Assembly (NCBI GenBank): GCA_030831945.1
Contig: JAURKC010000013.1
Location: 124,001-188,000, forward strand
DNA: 64,000 bases
Source of the DNA: Ferruginibacter sp.
Lineage (GTDB): Bacteria; Bacteroidota; Bacteroidia; Chitinophagales; Chitinophagaceae
Direction of reading: 5' to 3'
Shown piece by piece: positions 35,399-44,262 of the stretch (position 1 is the first letter of the stretch; each line of letters opens with the position of its first letter). A program made the position numbers and the translations under genes. Below the pieces are notes generated by a model that made no database searches, had not been told where the DNA came from, and saw nothing but the letters and a program-made list of their open reading frames with translations.

Positions 35399-35962
35399 AT
35401 GCTTTTAGCTATGAGCGAATCTAACATCACTTCGAAGCCTATACTGTTGGGTAAAAATTATTTTCTCATTGGTTTTATGGGAACGGGTAAATCTCATTGG
35501 GGTAAATTATGGGCAGCTGCTAATAAGCTAACATTTATTGATTTGGATGAGTTAATTGAGCAGGATGAGCAAACCACTATAGCTGAAATTTTTGAAGTAA
35601 AAGGGGAAGCTTATTTCCGAAATCTAGAAAAAGAGGCCTTGAGAAAATGTGGAGATTTGCAAAATACTTTAATTGCTTGTGGGGGAGGTACACCCTGTTT
35701 TTTTGAAAATATGCAATGGATGAATGAACATGGAATCACCATCTATATCAGTTCTAAGCCAATTCAAATATTGGATCGGGTGATGGAGGAAAAGGAAAAG
35801 CGGCCTTTGTTAAAAAAATTAAATGAAGGTGAAATTCTTTTTTATATAGAACAAAAACTAAAAGAACGAGAGCCATTTTATTCCCAAGCTAAAATAAAAG
35901 TGGACTCGAAAAGCTTGAATGAAAATTCATTTGCTGAAATCGCTTCAAGTATTCATCTATAA
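35399..35962 (+). CDS. aroK: Shikimate kinase
   Basis: 187 residues from the ATG at 35399; an ATG at 35411 is also possible. The P-loop YFLIGFMGTGKSHWGKLWA near residues 21-39, the shikimate-binding TFIDLDELIEQ and FRNLEKEAL, the LIACGGGTPCF turn and the lid KEKRPLLKKL are all present. It phosphorylates shikimate with ATP in aromatic amino acid synthesis. One nucleotide-binding Lys is in the GTGKS loop. It is followed by a DUF423 gene with a 10-base gap, so the two share a transcript. Confidence 0.93.
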   Translation: MLLAMSESNITSKPILLGKNYFLIGFMGTGKSHWGKLWAAANKLTFIDLDELIEQDEQTTIAEIFEVKGEAYFRNLEKEALRKCGDLQNTLIACGGGTPCFFENMQWMNEHGITIYISSKPIQILDRVMEEKEKRPLLKKLNEGEILFYIEQKLKEREPFYSQAKIKVDSKSLNENSFAEIASSIHL

Positions 35963-35972
35963 ATTATTTATT

Positions 35973-36359
35973 ATGCAAACCCTTTTTCTTAAAACTGCTG
36001 CTTTATTAGGAGCTCTTGCAGTAGCATTAGGTGCTTTTGGCGCTCATACTTTAAAAAAAATATTGAGTGATCAATATCTGCAAGTTTTTGAAACGGCCGT
36101 TCGCTATCAATTTTACCATGTTTTCGCATTATTAACGGTAGCTATTTTATTCAAACAATTCCCCAACAGCCAATTGATTTGGTCTGGCCGATTATTTTGT
36201 CTGGGTATTTTATTATTTAGTGGCTCACTTTATCTGATGACTGTATTGGAAGCATTGGGACAGCAGGGATTTAAGTGGATAGGAGCGATCACCCCTTTGG
36301 GTGGACTTTGTTTAATTGCGGGATGGGTTTTAATGGCAGTAGGTATTGTGAAAGGCTAA
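35973..36359 (+). CDS. DUF423 (YgdD-like) membrane protein
   Basis: 128 residues from the ATG at 35973; the longer frame from 35919 overlaps aroK. Four helices and the family pattern are visible: ALLGALAVALGAFGAHTLKK, FETAVRYQFYHVFALLTVA, CLGILLFSGSLYLMTVL and GAITPLGGLCLIAGWVLMA. The role of DUF423 proteins is unknown. Its stop codon overlaps the stop of the converging histidine kinase by four bases (CTAA is shared). Confidence 0.9.
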   Translation: MQTLFLKTAALLGALAVALGAFGAHTLKKILSDQYLQVFETAVRYQFYHVFALLTVAILFKQFPNSQLIWSGRLFCLGILLFSGSLYLMTVLEALGQQGFKWIGAITPLGGLCLIAGWVLMAVGIVKG

Positions 36360-38257
36360 TCTAATTTATTTTTTATAGTTACCAGTGTGCCATTATTATT
36401 TTCTACACTAAATTCAAGCTGCATATCTTCCATTCTTTTTTTTATATTTTTCAATCCATTTCCGAATTTTCTAAAATTTTCTGGATGAATTCCTATTCCA
36501 TTATCATGGATGGTAAGTATTAAATAATTACCATCTATTTTTAAATTCACCTTAACCGCTGTCGCTTGAGCATGTTTAATGATATTATTGAGTATTTCCT
36601 TTATAGCTAAAAAAATGTTTCTTCTTTTTTTGCCATTTACTGTTGTGTCAGGTATATTTTCATCAACATTCATTTGGTAGCTGATTCCAGCGTCTTCAAA
36701 ATAGCTAAGTCCATAGTTTCTTAGGTAAGCTATCATATTATGTAAAGTGTCATTCTCAGGGCTCATCGTCCAGATGATCGAATTCATATTATTGATTAAT
36801 TCGTTGGCCGAAGAAGATATTTTCTCAATTTCAGGGATTACATTTTTTCCCATTCTGTTTTTTGCTAATTCGCTATATAATCTGATGGTGGTAATGCCTG
36901 CTCCTAGGTCATCATGCATTTCCATGCTGATTCGATTTCGCTCATTCTGTTGTGACTGTAAAAGAGCTATCTGAATTTCATAATTTTTATTTTCCCATTC
37001 TTTTTTTAATGCTTCTTGTTCTTTAATCATGGCTATTAATGAATTCTTTTCTTTATGTGCCACACCTATTAAAAATACAGCTAACAATCCTACGAGTCCT
37101 ATTTCTAAGAATACCATCGAATTGTCAAAAATTCCACCCTTGGGAAGTAAATCTAAGTGGATGAAATAAGAGATAATAGCGCAGATGACTAGTATTAAAT
37201 TACTTATTGCGATGTAGTTTATTAATAAATTATTATTAAAAAAATAAAAGAGAATGTATAAAATTGCAATGACAGTCATGTATATTTTAGTGTTGTTTTT
37301 AACTGCTTCTTGCAAAATAAAATTATTGGTAAAATAAACTATATAGGTGAAGGATATTAAAGTGACAATCAATAAATATTTTTCTATTTGAAGAATTATA
37401 TTGATTAAGGGTAGTTTAAATTTTGTTTCAAGAAATTCTCTTGAAAATTCAATATAAAAAATAGTGCCAAATACTAATAGTGTAAATTGTAAATATTCAC
37501 TAAAAAAACTACTTAATTCGCCACTTTGGCGCTTGAGAAGTGCATTTAGAAAAATCATTAAACACATTGAGCTGGAGTATAAAAAAATATATAAGTAGGT
37601 TTTTTTGTTAATACTCGCAATCATTTTACTTAAACAATAGCCCATCATCATTAGTAAGATGCCACAAGTAATATAGGAAATTACAGGGTATCCACTTCCT
37701 TTATAGTGCCTTATCAGTTTGAATTTCTCAAGATTGTCTGGACTAATAAATGTTGGCGTTAGTTCATTTTTTGCTCTTTTACTGAAATTAATTTTTACAA
37801 TGAATGTTGCCTTTTCTCTTCCGGTTAATTGTATAGGTTGGTAACCGTCTTTTCGACTTTCATCCTTAAGCTGAATGAATTTATTATTCATCAGCAATTT
37901 GTAAATTTTAATCTTTTTGATATAGGTTTCTGCTAAAAAATATATTTTTTTTGATGTATCCTGAGTATTTTCTAGAAAATATTTTAAATATATAGTACTG
38001 GTAGTCCAGCTATTGGGTATATTCTTTCCAAGATTGAAATTGGAATTGGGTGACCACTTTTCATTTAAAATGCTCTCAATAGGTAAACTATTAGTGCTAT
38101 CTATCAATATTTCATATTGATCACTGATTTTAAATAAATCTATAGTACTGATATTTACGATATTGCTGTCATTAGGAAACTGAGCAAATATGCCGCTGGT
38201 AAATAGGCAAAGGAAGCAGCAAAGTAATAATTTGTTCAAAGCATATCGTTTTTTCAA
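36356..38257 (-). CDS. 7TMR-DISM sensor histidine kinase (HisKA_3 type)
   Basis: 633 residues if it starts at the TTG at 38257, which gives a good signal peptide (KKRYALNKLLLCCFLCLF then GIFAQ). The frame runs to an ATG at 38371 but that would cross the divergent ftsK start. Residues ~30-190 are the periplasmic sensing domain, ~200-410 hold seven membrane helices, then a coiled coil (IKEQEALKKEWENKNYEIQ). The phosphoacceptor is in RISMEMHDDLGAGITTIRLY and the ATPase has FLAIKEILNNIIKHAQAT, LTIHDNGIGI and FGNGLKNIKKRM. No response regulator is adjacent, so its partner is elsewhere. Confidence 0.88.
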   Translation of the reverse strand: MKKRYALNKLLLCCFLCLFTSGIFAQFPNDSNIVNISTIDLFKISDQYEILIDSTNSLPIESILNEKWSPNSNFNLGKNIPNSWTTSTIYLKYFLENTQDTSKKIYFLAETYIKKIKIYKLLMNNKFIQLKDESRKDGYQPIQLTGREKATFIVKINFSKRAKNELTPTFISPDNLEKFKLIRHYKGSGYPVISYITCGILLMMMGYCLSKMIASINKKTYLYIFLYSSSMCLMIFLNALLKRQSGELSSFFSEYLQFTLLVFGTIFYIEFSREFLETKFKLPLINIILQIEKYLLIVTLISFTYIVYFTNNFILQEAVKNNTKIYMTVIAILYILFYFFNNNLLINYIAISNLILVICAIISYFIHLDLLPKGGIFDNSMVFLEIGLVGLLAVFLIGVAHKEKNSLIAMIKEQEALKKEWENKNYEIQIALLQSQQNERNRISMEMHDDLGAGITTIRLYSELAKNRMGKNVIPEIEKISSSANELINNMNSIIWTMSPENDTLHNMIAYLRNYGLSYFEDAGISYQMNVDENIPDTTVNGKKRRNIFLAIKEILNNIIKHAQATAVKVNLKIDGNYLILTIHDNGIGIHPENFRKFGNGLKNIKKRMEDMQLEFSVENNNGTLVTIKNKLD

Positions 38258-38332
38258 ACTTACATCAAATATTGCATTTCCGACTAATCTCCCCCATCGA
38301 AATTGAAGGGTTTTTGAGTAATGGTTTTTAAT

Positions 38333-38345
38333 TATCTTTGTCTCA
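38333..38345 (+). promoter_or_regulatory. -7 promoter box of ftsK, five bases from the start codon
   Basis: TATCTTTG at 38333-38340, then TCTCA, then the ATG at 38346. TTG at 38314-38316 is a possible -33 but its 16-base spacer is short. The expected RNA start falls at the start codon. Confidence 0.5.
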
Positions 38346-40826
38346 ATGGCTAATAAAGTTAAATCTACCAAGTCGGATGCTCCTATTGAGGAGACATTTA
38401 AATCTGATATCGAAGAAAAGGTTGCTGTTAAACAGTTACTAAAAGATGAGCGTACGCATAAAATTGCAGGAGCTATCTTCTTGCTAATTGCATTTATGTT
38501 GTTTATTGCGTTCTCTTCTTATCTTTTCACTTGGGCTGAAGATCAAGATAAATTTAGTTATCGAATGTTATTGGCAAATGATATTAAAGTCGAAAACTTG
38601 CTCGGCACATTAGGAGCTTTTTTATCTGAAATCTTTATTCGCCATGGTTTTGGAATTGCATCTTATCTTTTTTGTACTACTTTTTTTGTATTAGGAGTTA
38701 ATTTATTTTTTGAAAAAAAAGTATTTTCATTCCGCCGAAATCTGAAATATTTAATTATCGGATTGCCTTTATTGAGTGTGGCAGCTTCCGTAATAATGAA
38801 GGGAAATAGATTCCCTTTTGGAGGTTCTGCTGGTGATGCAAGTAGGGAATGGTTGTATATGCGCTTAGGTCAAGTGGGCACAGTTGCCTTGTTGGCAGTT
38901 AGTTTGTTAGGTTATATTATATGGCGTTTTAACCCAGTGTTTTCCTTGCCATCTAAACAAATGTTAGCCAAAGGAGCCCAGGACGAAACTGAATCAACTG
39001 AGTCGGCAATTAATGATGCGGAAGAGGTTTCAACAGGTAACGAAGTAAAGGGGAATTACTTAAAGTCAGATGGAGCCATGCTTTTGATCGATGATCAATT
39101 GAATGATTCTCATCAGCATGACATTCAAATTGTTGAAAAAGAAACTCCCTTAGCAGAACCAAAAGTAGACGAGCCAATCTTTTTTGAACCTCCAGTTGAA
39201 CCAAAACAATCTAAAAATAAAGAGGAGTTACCTTCATTAGAACTAGAAATTAAAAACATACCAGAAAAGGAAGATGCCGATGAGCAATTAATTTCAAAGC
39301 CTAAACATGCTTCATTGGGTACTCCCTATGATCCAATATTAGATCTGAGAGATTATAAATATCCAACCCTCGATTTATTAGAAGCTCATGGTAGTGAAAA
39401 AATTGTACAAGATCCTAATGAGCTAGAAACTAATAAGACACAGATCTTAAATACACTAAAGAACTACGATATTTCGATTCAAAAAATTACTGCTACCGTT
39501 GGTCCAACGGTTACTTTGTACGAAATTATTCCAGCAGCAGGTGTTAGAATATCTAGGATCAAAAATTTGGAAGATGACATTGCGCTGAGTCTGGCAGCAT
39601 TAGGTATTAGAATTATTGCCCCCATCCCTGGAAAGGGAACTATAGGAATAGAAGTACCCAATACGAAGAAGACAATCGTGAGTATGCGCACATTGCTTTC
39701 TTCGGATAAATTTCAAAACAATAATTTTTCTCTACCGATAGCTATTGGTAAAAAGATAGATAATGAAAATTTTATAGTAGACCTTGCAAGCATGCCGCAT
39801 TTATTGATGGCAGGTGCTACTGGTCAAGGTAAATCTGTAGGGCTTAATGCAATTTTAGTTTCATTATTATATAAAAAACATCCTTCCCAACTTAAGTTTG
39901 TTTTGGTAGATCCTAAAAAAGTGGAACTGAGTATTTATAAAACTATTGAAAAACACTTTTTAGCAAAGCTGCCTGGTGAAGAAGATGCAATTATTACCGA
40001 TACCAAAAAAGTAGTACATACACTGAATGCCTTGTGTATTGAAATGGATAATCGATACGATCTTTTAAAGGAAGCTGGCTGTAGAAATATCAGGGAGTAT
40101 AACGAGAAATTTGTAGCAAGAAAATTAAGTCCTGAAAAAGGCCACCAATTTTTACCATTCATTGTTTTGGTAGTGGATGAATTTGCTGATTTGATTATGA
40201 CAGCAGGTAAAGAGGTTGAAATGCCTATTGCAAGATTAGCTCAATTGGCTAGGGCAGTAGGGGTTCACTTAATCATTGCTACCCAGCGCCCAAGCGTAAA
40301 TATTATTACTGGTACTATAAAGGCGAATTTTCCTGCAAGAATTGCCTTTAAGGTAAGTAGTAAAATAGATAGTCGTACAATATTAGACGCAGGTGGAGCA
40401 GAACAATTGATAGGTAAAGGGGATATGTTGATAAGTCATAACGGTGAGTTAGTGCGTTTGCAATGTGCTTTTGTGGATACTCCTGAAGTAGATAAAATTG
40501 TTGATTTTATAGGAAGTCAGCGCGGTTATACGCAAGCTTTTTTATTGCCTGAATATGTAGATGAAAAAGAAATGGAGGGAAAGGATTTTGATCTAAATGA
40601 TAAAGATCCTTTGTTTGAAGATGCTGCTAGATTAATTGTTGCCAGTCAAAGCGGAAGCACCTCATTATTACAGAGAAGAATGAAACTTGGCTATAATAGA
40701 GCAGGAAGATTAATGGATCAATTAGAAGCAGCGGGTGTGGTAGGTCCCAATCAAGGAAGTAAAGTAAGAGATGTATTAATTAAAACGGAGGCTGAATTAC
40801 AAGAATATTTAAATAGAACGATATAA
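38346..40826 (+). CDS. ftsK: DNA translocase FtsK
   Basis: 826 residues. Four N-terminal helices (AGAIFLLIAFMLFIAFSSYL; IASYLFCTTFFVLGVNLFF; YLIIGLPLLSVAASVIM; VGTVALLAVSLLGYIIW) anchor it at the septum, followed by an acidic linker to ~residue 320. The motor has Walker A LLMAGATGQGKSVGLNAIL, the segment LVDPKKVELSIY, Walker B FIVLVVDEFADLIM and IIATQRPSVNIITG. A C-terminal winged helix (gamma domain: VASQSGSTSLLQRRMKLGYN) reads chromosome polarity sequences. It pumps DNA at division and activates XerCD. The linker is shorter than in E. coli. It is divergent from the histidine kinase and converges on murF with a 20-base gap. Confidence 0.95.
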   Translation: MANKVKSTKSDAPIEETFKSDIEEKVAVKQLLKDERTHKIAGAIFLLIAFMLFIAFSSYLFTWAEDQDKFSYRMLLANDIKVENLLGTLGAFLSEIFIRHGFGIASYLFCTTFFVLGVNLFFEKKVFSFRRNLKYLIIGLPLLSVAASVIMKGNRFPFGGSAGDASREWLYMRLGQVGTVALLAVSLLGYIIWRFNPVFSLPSKQMLAKGAQDETESTESAINDAEEVSTGNEVKGNYLKSDGAMLLIDDQLNDSHQHDIQIVEKETPLAEPKVDEPIFFEPPVEPKQSKNKEELPSLELEIKNIPEKEDADEQLISKPKHASLGTPYDPILDLRDYKYPTLDLLEAHGSEKIVQDPNELETNKTQILNTLKNYDISIQKITATVGPTVTLYEIIPAAGVRISRIKNLEDDIALSLAALGIRIIAPIPGKGTIGIEVPNTKKTIVSMRTLLSSDKFQNNNFSLPIAIGKKIDNENFIVDLASMPHLLMAGATGQGKSVGLNAILVSLLYKKHPSQLKFVLVDPKKVELSIYKTIEKHFLAKLPGEEDAIITDTKKVVHTLNALCIEMDNRYDLLKEAGCRNIREYNEKFVARKLSPEKGHQFLPFIVLVVDEFADLIMTAGKEVEMPIARLAQLARAVGVHLIIATQRPSVNIITGTIKANFPARIAFKVSSKIDSRTILDAGGAEQLIGKGDMLISHNGELVRLQCAFVDTPEVDKIVDFIGSQRGYTQAFLLPEYVDEKEMEGKDFDLNDKDPLFEDAARLIVASQSGSTSLLQRRMKLGYNRAGRLMDQLEAAGVVGPNQGSKVRDVLIKTEAELQEYLNRTI

Positions 40827-40846
40827 CTAGATTTTTATCGTTTAAT

Positions 40847-42127
40847 TTATTCCAATACTTTTTCCATTTGCATACTTCTAGAACCCTTCACCAGTAACTT
40901 CGCTCCATGATAAGCTTGTTGTTGAAGCCAGTCTTTTGCTTCCGCTACATTTTGAAAGAAGAGATATTTATGATTGATTACTTTCTCAAAATCTCCTCCT
41001 ACCAATACTACGGCTTTCCACCGATATTGATCAATTAGCTTTACGATAGAGTGGTGTTCTGCAACACTTTCATTTCCAAGTTCCATCATACCGCCTAATA
41101 GTAATATTTTTTCATCTCCCTCCATTGTTGCAAAATTTTCAATAGCAGCCTTCATGCTAGAGGGATTGGCATTGTAAGCATCTAAAATTATTTCGTTGCC
41201 ATCTTTTTGAATGAATTGGGATCTGCTATTGGAAGGGATATAATTTTCTAGTGCTTGTTGAATAGATTGATCGGGTACTGAAAAATATTTCCCAATAGTC
41301 ACCGCTACTAGTATATTAGGAAGGTTATATTCACCTACTAACTTGGTTTTAATTTTTTTTATTTCAGTGCCCTTAGTCATTTCTACTTGCAGAAAATGCC
41401 CCGACTTATCCACCTTTCCAGTAATTTCAGCATCTTGGGTTCCATAAGTTTTGATTGCAGAAATTCCAGCACTTATTTTTTTAAGGTAATCATAGTCATT
41501 CATTATGAAAGCGGTGCCTCCAACTATTTTCAAGTAATCAAATAATTCTCCTTTTCCTTTGATAACTCCTTCTGCTCCGCCAAATCCTTCTAGATGGGCC
41601 TTGCCGCAATTAGTGATAATACCATGGGTGGGTAAGGTATATTCGCAATAACTAGCTATTTCTTTTTGATGATTAGCTCCCATTTCAATTACTGCTATTT
41701 CTGCATCTTTTTTTACAGATAAAATGGTGAGTGGAATGCCGATATGGTTATTCAAATTCCCTAGGGTACAGTAGGTTTTATAAGTAGTTGACAATACTTC
41801 ATTTACCAGCTCTTTGGTGGTAGTTTTACCGTTACTACCTGTGATGGCTAAAAATGGGATGGTAAATTGTTGTCGATGATACTTCGCTAAATCTTGCAAT
41901 AATTGAAGGGAATTGTTTGTTTCAATTATTCTATTATCAGTAAAATGAATTGGCTCATCAATGATCACGTAGGCAGCCCCAGCATCTAGTGCTTGTTTGG
42001 CAAAATGATTACCATTAAAGTTGGGCCCCTTTAAGGCAAAAAATAAATCCCCAGACTTTAATTTTCTCGTATCTGTTTGGATTGAGGGGTGTTGTAGAAA
42101 AATAGCATATAATTCTTGTAGAAGCAT
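40847..42127 (-). CDS. murF: UDP-MurNAc-tripeptide:D-alanyl-D-alanine ligase
   Basis: 426 residues. The ATP site is FLAITGSNGKTTTKELVNEV; other family blocks are TLGNLNNHIGIPLTIL, EMGANHQKEIA and HGIITNCGKAHLEGFGG, and the C-terminal domain has ILDAYNANPSSMKAAI and ILLGGMMELG. It adds D-Ala-D-Ala to the peptidoglycan precursor in the cytoplasm. The N-terminal DTRKLKSGDLFFALKG is the UDP-binding domain. It lies after gldJ as in other Bacteroidota, but a strong terminator sits between them and murF has its own leaderless-type promoter. Confidence 0.95.
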   Translation of the reverse strand: MLLQELYAIFLQHPSIQTDTRKLKSGDLFFALKGPNFNGNHFAKQALDAGAAYVIIDEPIHFTDNRIIETNNSLQLLQDLAKYHRQQFTIPFLAITGSNGKTTTKELVNEVLSTTYKTYCTLGNLNNHIGIPLTILSVKKDAEIAVIEMGANHQKEIASYCEYTLPTHGIITNCGKAHLEGFGGAEGVIKGKGELFDYLKIVGGTAFIMNDYDYLKKISAGISAIKTYGTQDAEITGKVDKSGHFLQVEMTKGTEIKKIKTKLVGEYNLPNILVAVTIGKYFSVPDQSIQQALENYIPSNSRSQFIQKDGNEIILDAYNANPSSMKAAIENFATMEGDEKILLLGGMMELGNESVAEHHSIVKLIDQYRWKAVVLVGGDFEKVINHKYLFFQNVAEAKDWLQQQAYHGAKLLVKGSRSMQMEKVLE

Positions 42128-42162
42128 GACTCAAAAATAAGGCAGATCAAATTATTTTCAAT
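42128..42162 (-). promoter_or_regulatory. murF promoter: -33 ATTG, 19-base spacer, -7 box four bases from the start codon
   Basis: On the minus strand: ATTG (42159-42162), 19 bases, TATTTTTG (42132-42139), AGTC, then the ATG at 42127. This is the most complete of the leaderless-type promoters because the -33 element is at the consensus distance. Confidence 0.65.
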
Positions 42163-42196
42163 AATAAAAAAGAATCAGTTGATCCTCGATGGGCAT

Positions 42197-42240
42197 ATAA
42201 ATAAAAACCCCTTCAGCTTACCGAAGGGGTTTTTATTTAT
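42197..42240 (-). terminator. Terminator between gldJ and murF
   Basis: An 18-base-pair perfect stem (left arm 42197-42214, right arm 42223-42240, core ACCCCTTC/GAAGGGGT) with an 8-base loop. A- and T-rich outer arms give a U tract on either strand. It begins about 10 bases after the gldJ stop. Confidence 0.9.
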
Positions 42241-42250
42241 ATGAATTAAT

Positions 42251-43822
42251 TTAAATTTTCTTTTTGCTATTTTGTTTTCGCTTTCCAAAGATATTCCCCT
42301 CTTTAAATCCAGGACCTTCTGAAGAACCTAAATAAGTTTGGGCACATCTAAAACCGATGCTACTAGAAGATTGATCTTCATCTAAAAATCTTCTAGAACC
42401 TGGCGAAAGCCAATATGGTCTATCATTCCAACTACCGCCTTTGAATACTCTTGAATGATCGCTAATTAATGTGCTGGCTCCTGTAGAGTAGGTTGAAGTA
42501 CTTAAAGAATCACCATCCATATAGCCAAGGGCATTGTTATGCTGATAGTTTCTTCTGTTTTTAACTTCTGAATCTTTTATGTCAGTTTTCTTCAATCTTC
42601 CAAGAGAATCTCTTTCTAATTCGCCGCCACTTCCTTTAAAAAATTTCTGAAATCTATTACCACGGAAGTAGTTAAAATCTTCTCCATCTGAAGGCGTTAA
42701 TGGTCTATATACATCCATTACCCACTCCGACACGTTACCACTCATGTTATAGACACCAAAGGCATTAGGATAAAAAGCTTTGATGCTTCCAGGTATAGCG
42801 GAACGGTCATTCAAACCTCCTGCAATACCCATATTATCTCCACTTCCACGCTTAAAGTTCGCTAAAAATTTCCCCTGCCAACTGCCTCTTCTATTATCTC
42901 TTAATCCATTCGGATTATGACTCCATGAATATATTTGTTGATTAGAAATCAATTCCTCACCTGTTTTACCTTCTTTCTTTCTTGGGTTAGGGTTTTGATC
43001 TAATAAGCCATAAGCAGCATATTCCCATTCAGCTTCTGTAGGTAAGCGGTAGCCAATATTAAGAATTCCATCTTCTATTTTGACTGTTGTTCTAGGTTTA
43101 CCATTGATATCATTAAATTCTGATTTTCTAGGTTTACCTCTTCCCTGAATTAATTCAGGATTCATGATATAAGTATCTGTATTAAAAGTAGCATCTGCGC
43201 CACCACCTTTCATTTCTTTTTTAGCAAAATCTTTTTTAAGGTATCCCTTTCCAATTAAGGTTAACTCATTAACTCTGTCAGTTCTCCAAATACAAAAATC
43301 ATGTGCCTGCAACCAGGAAACACCCACTACTGGGTAATAATTGTAAGAAGGATGGCGGAAATAATATTCTACAAAAGGTTCATTGTAAGCAAGTTCTTCA
43401 CGCCATACAAGTGTATCTGGTAGTGCTTTTGCAAGAACAGCTGTGTCTGCACTAAATGTATTTTCAAGCCAATAAATATATTCTCTGTAATGAACGTTGG
43501 CTACTTCAGTTTCATCAATAAAAAAGGAAGGAACGGTAATTCTTTTGGGTGTATTGTTCCAGTCAGCCATTACATCATCTTCTTTAGCACCCATTACAAA
43601 AGTACCCCCTTGAACAAAGATTAAGCCTGGACCAGCCTTTGGAGCTTTCATTTTGGCTACATGAAAATTACCCTGATTTTTATCATCATAATTCCATCCA
43701 GTAACAGATGATTTACCTTTTTTCTTTCCAAAAATACCTCCATTCTTACAAGCTCCTAATGTGGTAATTAGTATTGCAAGGAGAAATAAATTTTTTATAT
43801 AAATCATTTTATACATGTGCAT
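42251..43822 (-). CDS. gldJ: GldJ-like gliding/T9SS lipoprotein (FGE-sulfatase fold)
   Basis: 523 residues from 43822; an ATG at 43807 is an equally good start. The lipoprotein signal ends in ITTLGAC, with Cys as lipid anchor. The rest is a formylglycine-generating-enzyme-like domain: FVQGGTFVMGAKEDD, IDETEVANVHYREYI, YPVVGVSWLQAHDFCIWR, YRLPTEAEWEYAA, NMSGNVSEWVMDVY, VFKGGSWNDRPYWLSPG and SSSIGFRCAQ. GldJ and GldK share this fold; I prefer GldJ because the neighbours are porV and murF, the known gldJ context, and because of length. GldJ is an outer-membrane lipoprotein needed for stable T9SS and gliding machinery. It is not expected to be an enzyme. Confidence 0.83.
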   Translation of the reverse strand: MHMYKMIYIKNLFLLAILITTLGACKNGGIFGKKKGKSSVTGWNYDDKNQGNFHVAKMKAPKAGPGLIFVQGGTFVMGAKEDDVMADWNNTPKRITVPSFFIDETEVANVHYREYIYWLENTFSADTAVLAKALPDTLVWREELAYNEPFVEYYFRHPSYNYYPVVGVSWLQAHDFCIWRTDRVNELTLIGKGYLKKDFAKKEMKGGGADATFNTDTYIMNPELIQGRGKPRKSEFNDINGKPRTTVKIEDGILNIGYRLPTEAEWEYAAYGLLDQNPNPRKKEGKTGEELISNQQIYSWSHNPNGLRDNRRGSWQGKFLANFKRGSGDNMGIAGGLNDRSAIPGSIKAFYPNAFGVYNMSGNVSEWVMDVYRPLTPSDGEDFNYFRGNRFQKFFKGSGGELERDSLGRLKKTDIKDSEVKNRRNYQHNNALGYMDGDSLSTSTYSTGASTLISDHSRVFKGGSWNDRPYWLSPGSRRFLDEDQSSSSIGFRCAQTYLGSSEGPGFKEGNIFGKRKQNSKKKI

Positions 43823-44262
43823 ACAATTTGCAGCTTGATTAACGAATGATTGCCTTAGATATTGTGCTACCTAGGTAAACTTGGTTGCGAATATAAATAA
43901 TTTAAAGGATATGGACTCATATTGAGCGGTGATTTTATAGATATTTACTAATTTTTGTCATTTCAATTATATTTTTTGGAAATTGACATTCAAATTCACT
44001 GATTTTAAGTCTAAAGCATCTTTACCAACTAGCTATTTATTATAAAAAATTAGTATATAAAATAGCGGATGAATGATGGTTGCTATAAGGCTTATTAACT
44101 TTACTATTAGTGTATAATTTCTTAAAAAAATATCATTTTTTACTATTATTTTTAACAAGATGTTATATCTTTGATCATCGTTCAGGGATATTCCTGAATA
44201 TTTTAAACCTCTAAATTATAGCTTATCGATTCTAAGTCTACCTAACCAAGACAAAATACAGA
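43823..44262. other. Intergenic region between divergent gldJ and porV
   Basis: 440 AT-rich bases holding promoters for both genes. Visible items: the palindrome TACCTAGGTA at 43868-43877 close to gldJ, and the porV -7 box and leader hairpin at 44166-44198. No exact -7 box for gldJ was found. No ORF or RNA gene seen. Confidence 0.45.
44166..44198 (+). promoter_or_regulatory. porV -7 box and hairpin at the predicted mRNA 5' end
   Basis: TATCTTTG at 44166-44173 predicts an RNA start near 44180. The next bases form TTCAGG (44181-44186), GATATT, CCTGAA (44193-44198), a perfect stem right at the 5' end, leaving a leader of about 83 bases in all. Confidence 0.55.

Noticed and set aside
43868..43877. 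Palindrome TACCTAGGTA upstream of gldJ as an operator
   Set aside because: A single 10-base palindrome in 440 bases is not strong evidence, and no second copy was seen.
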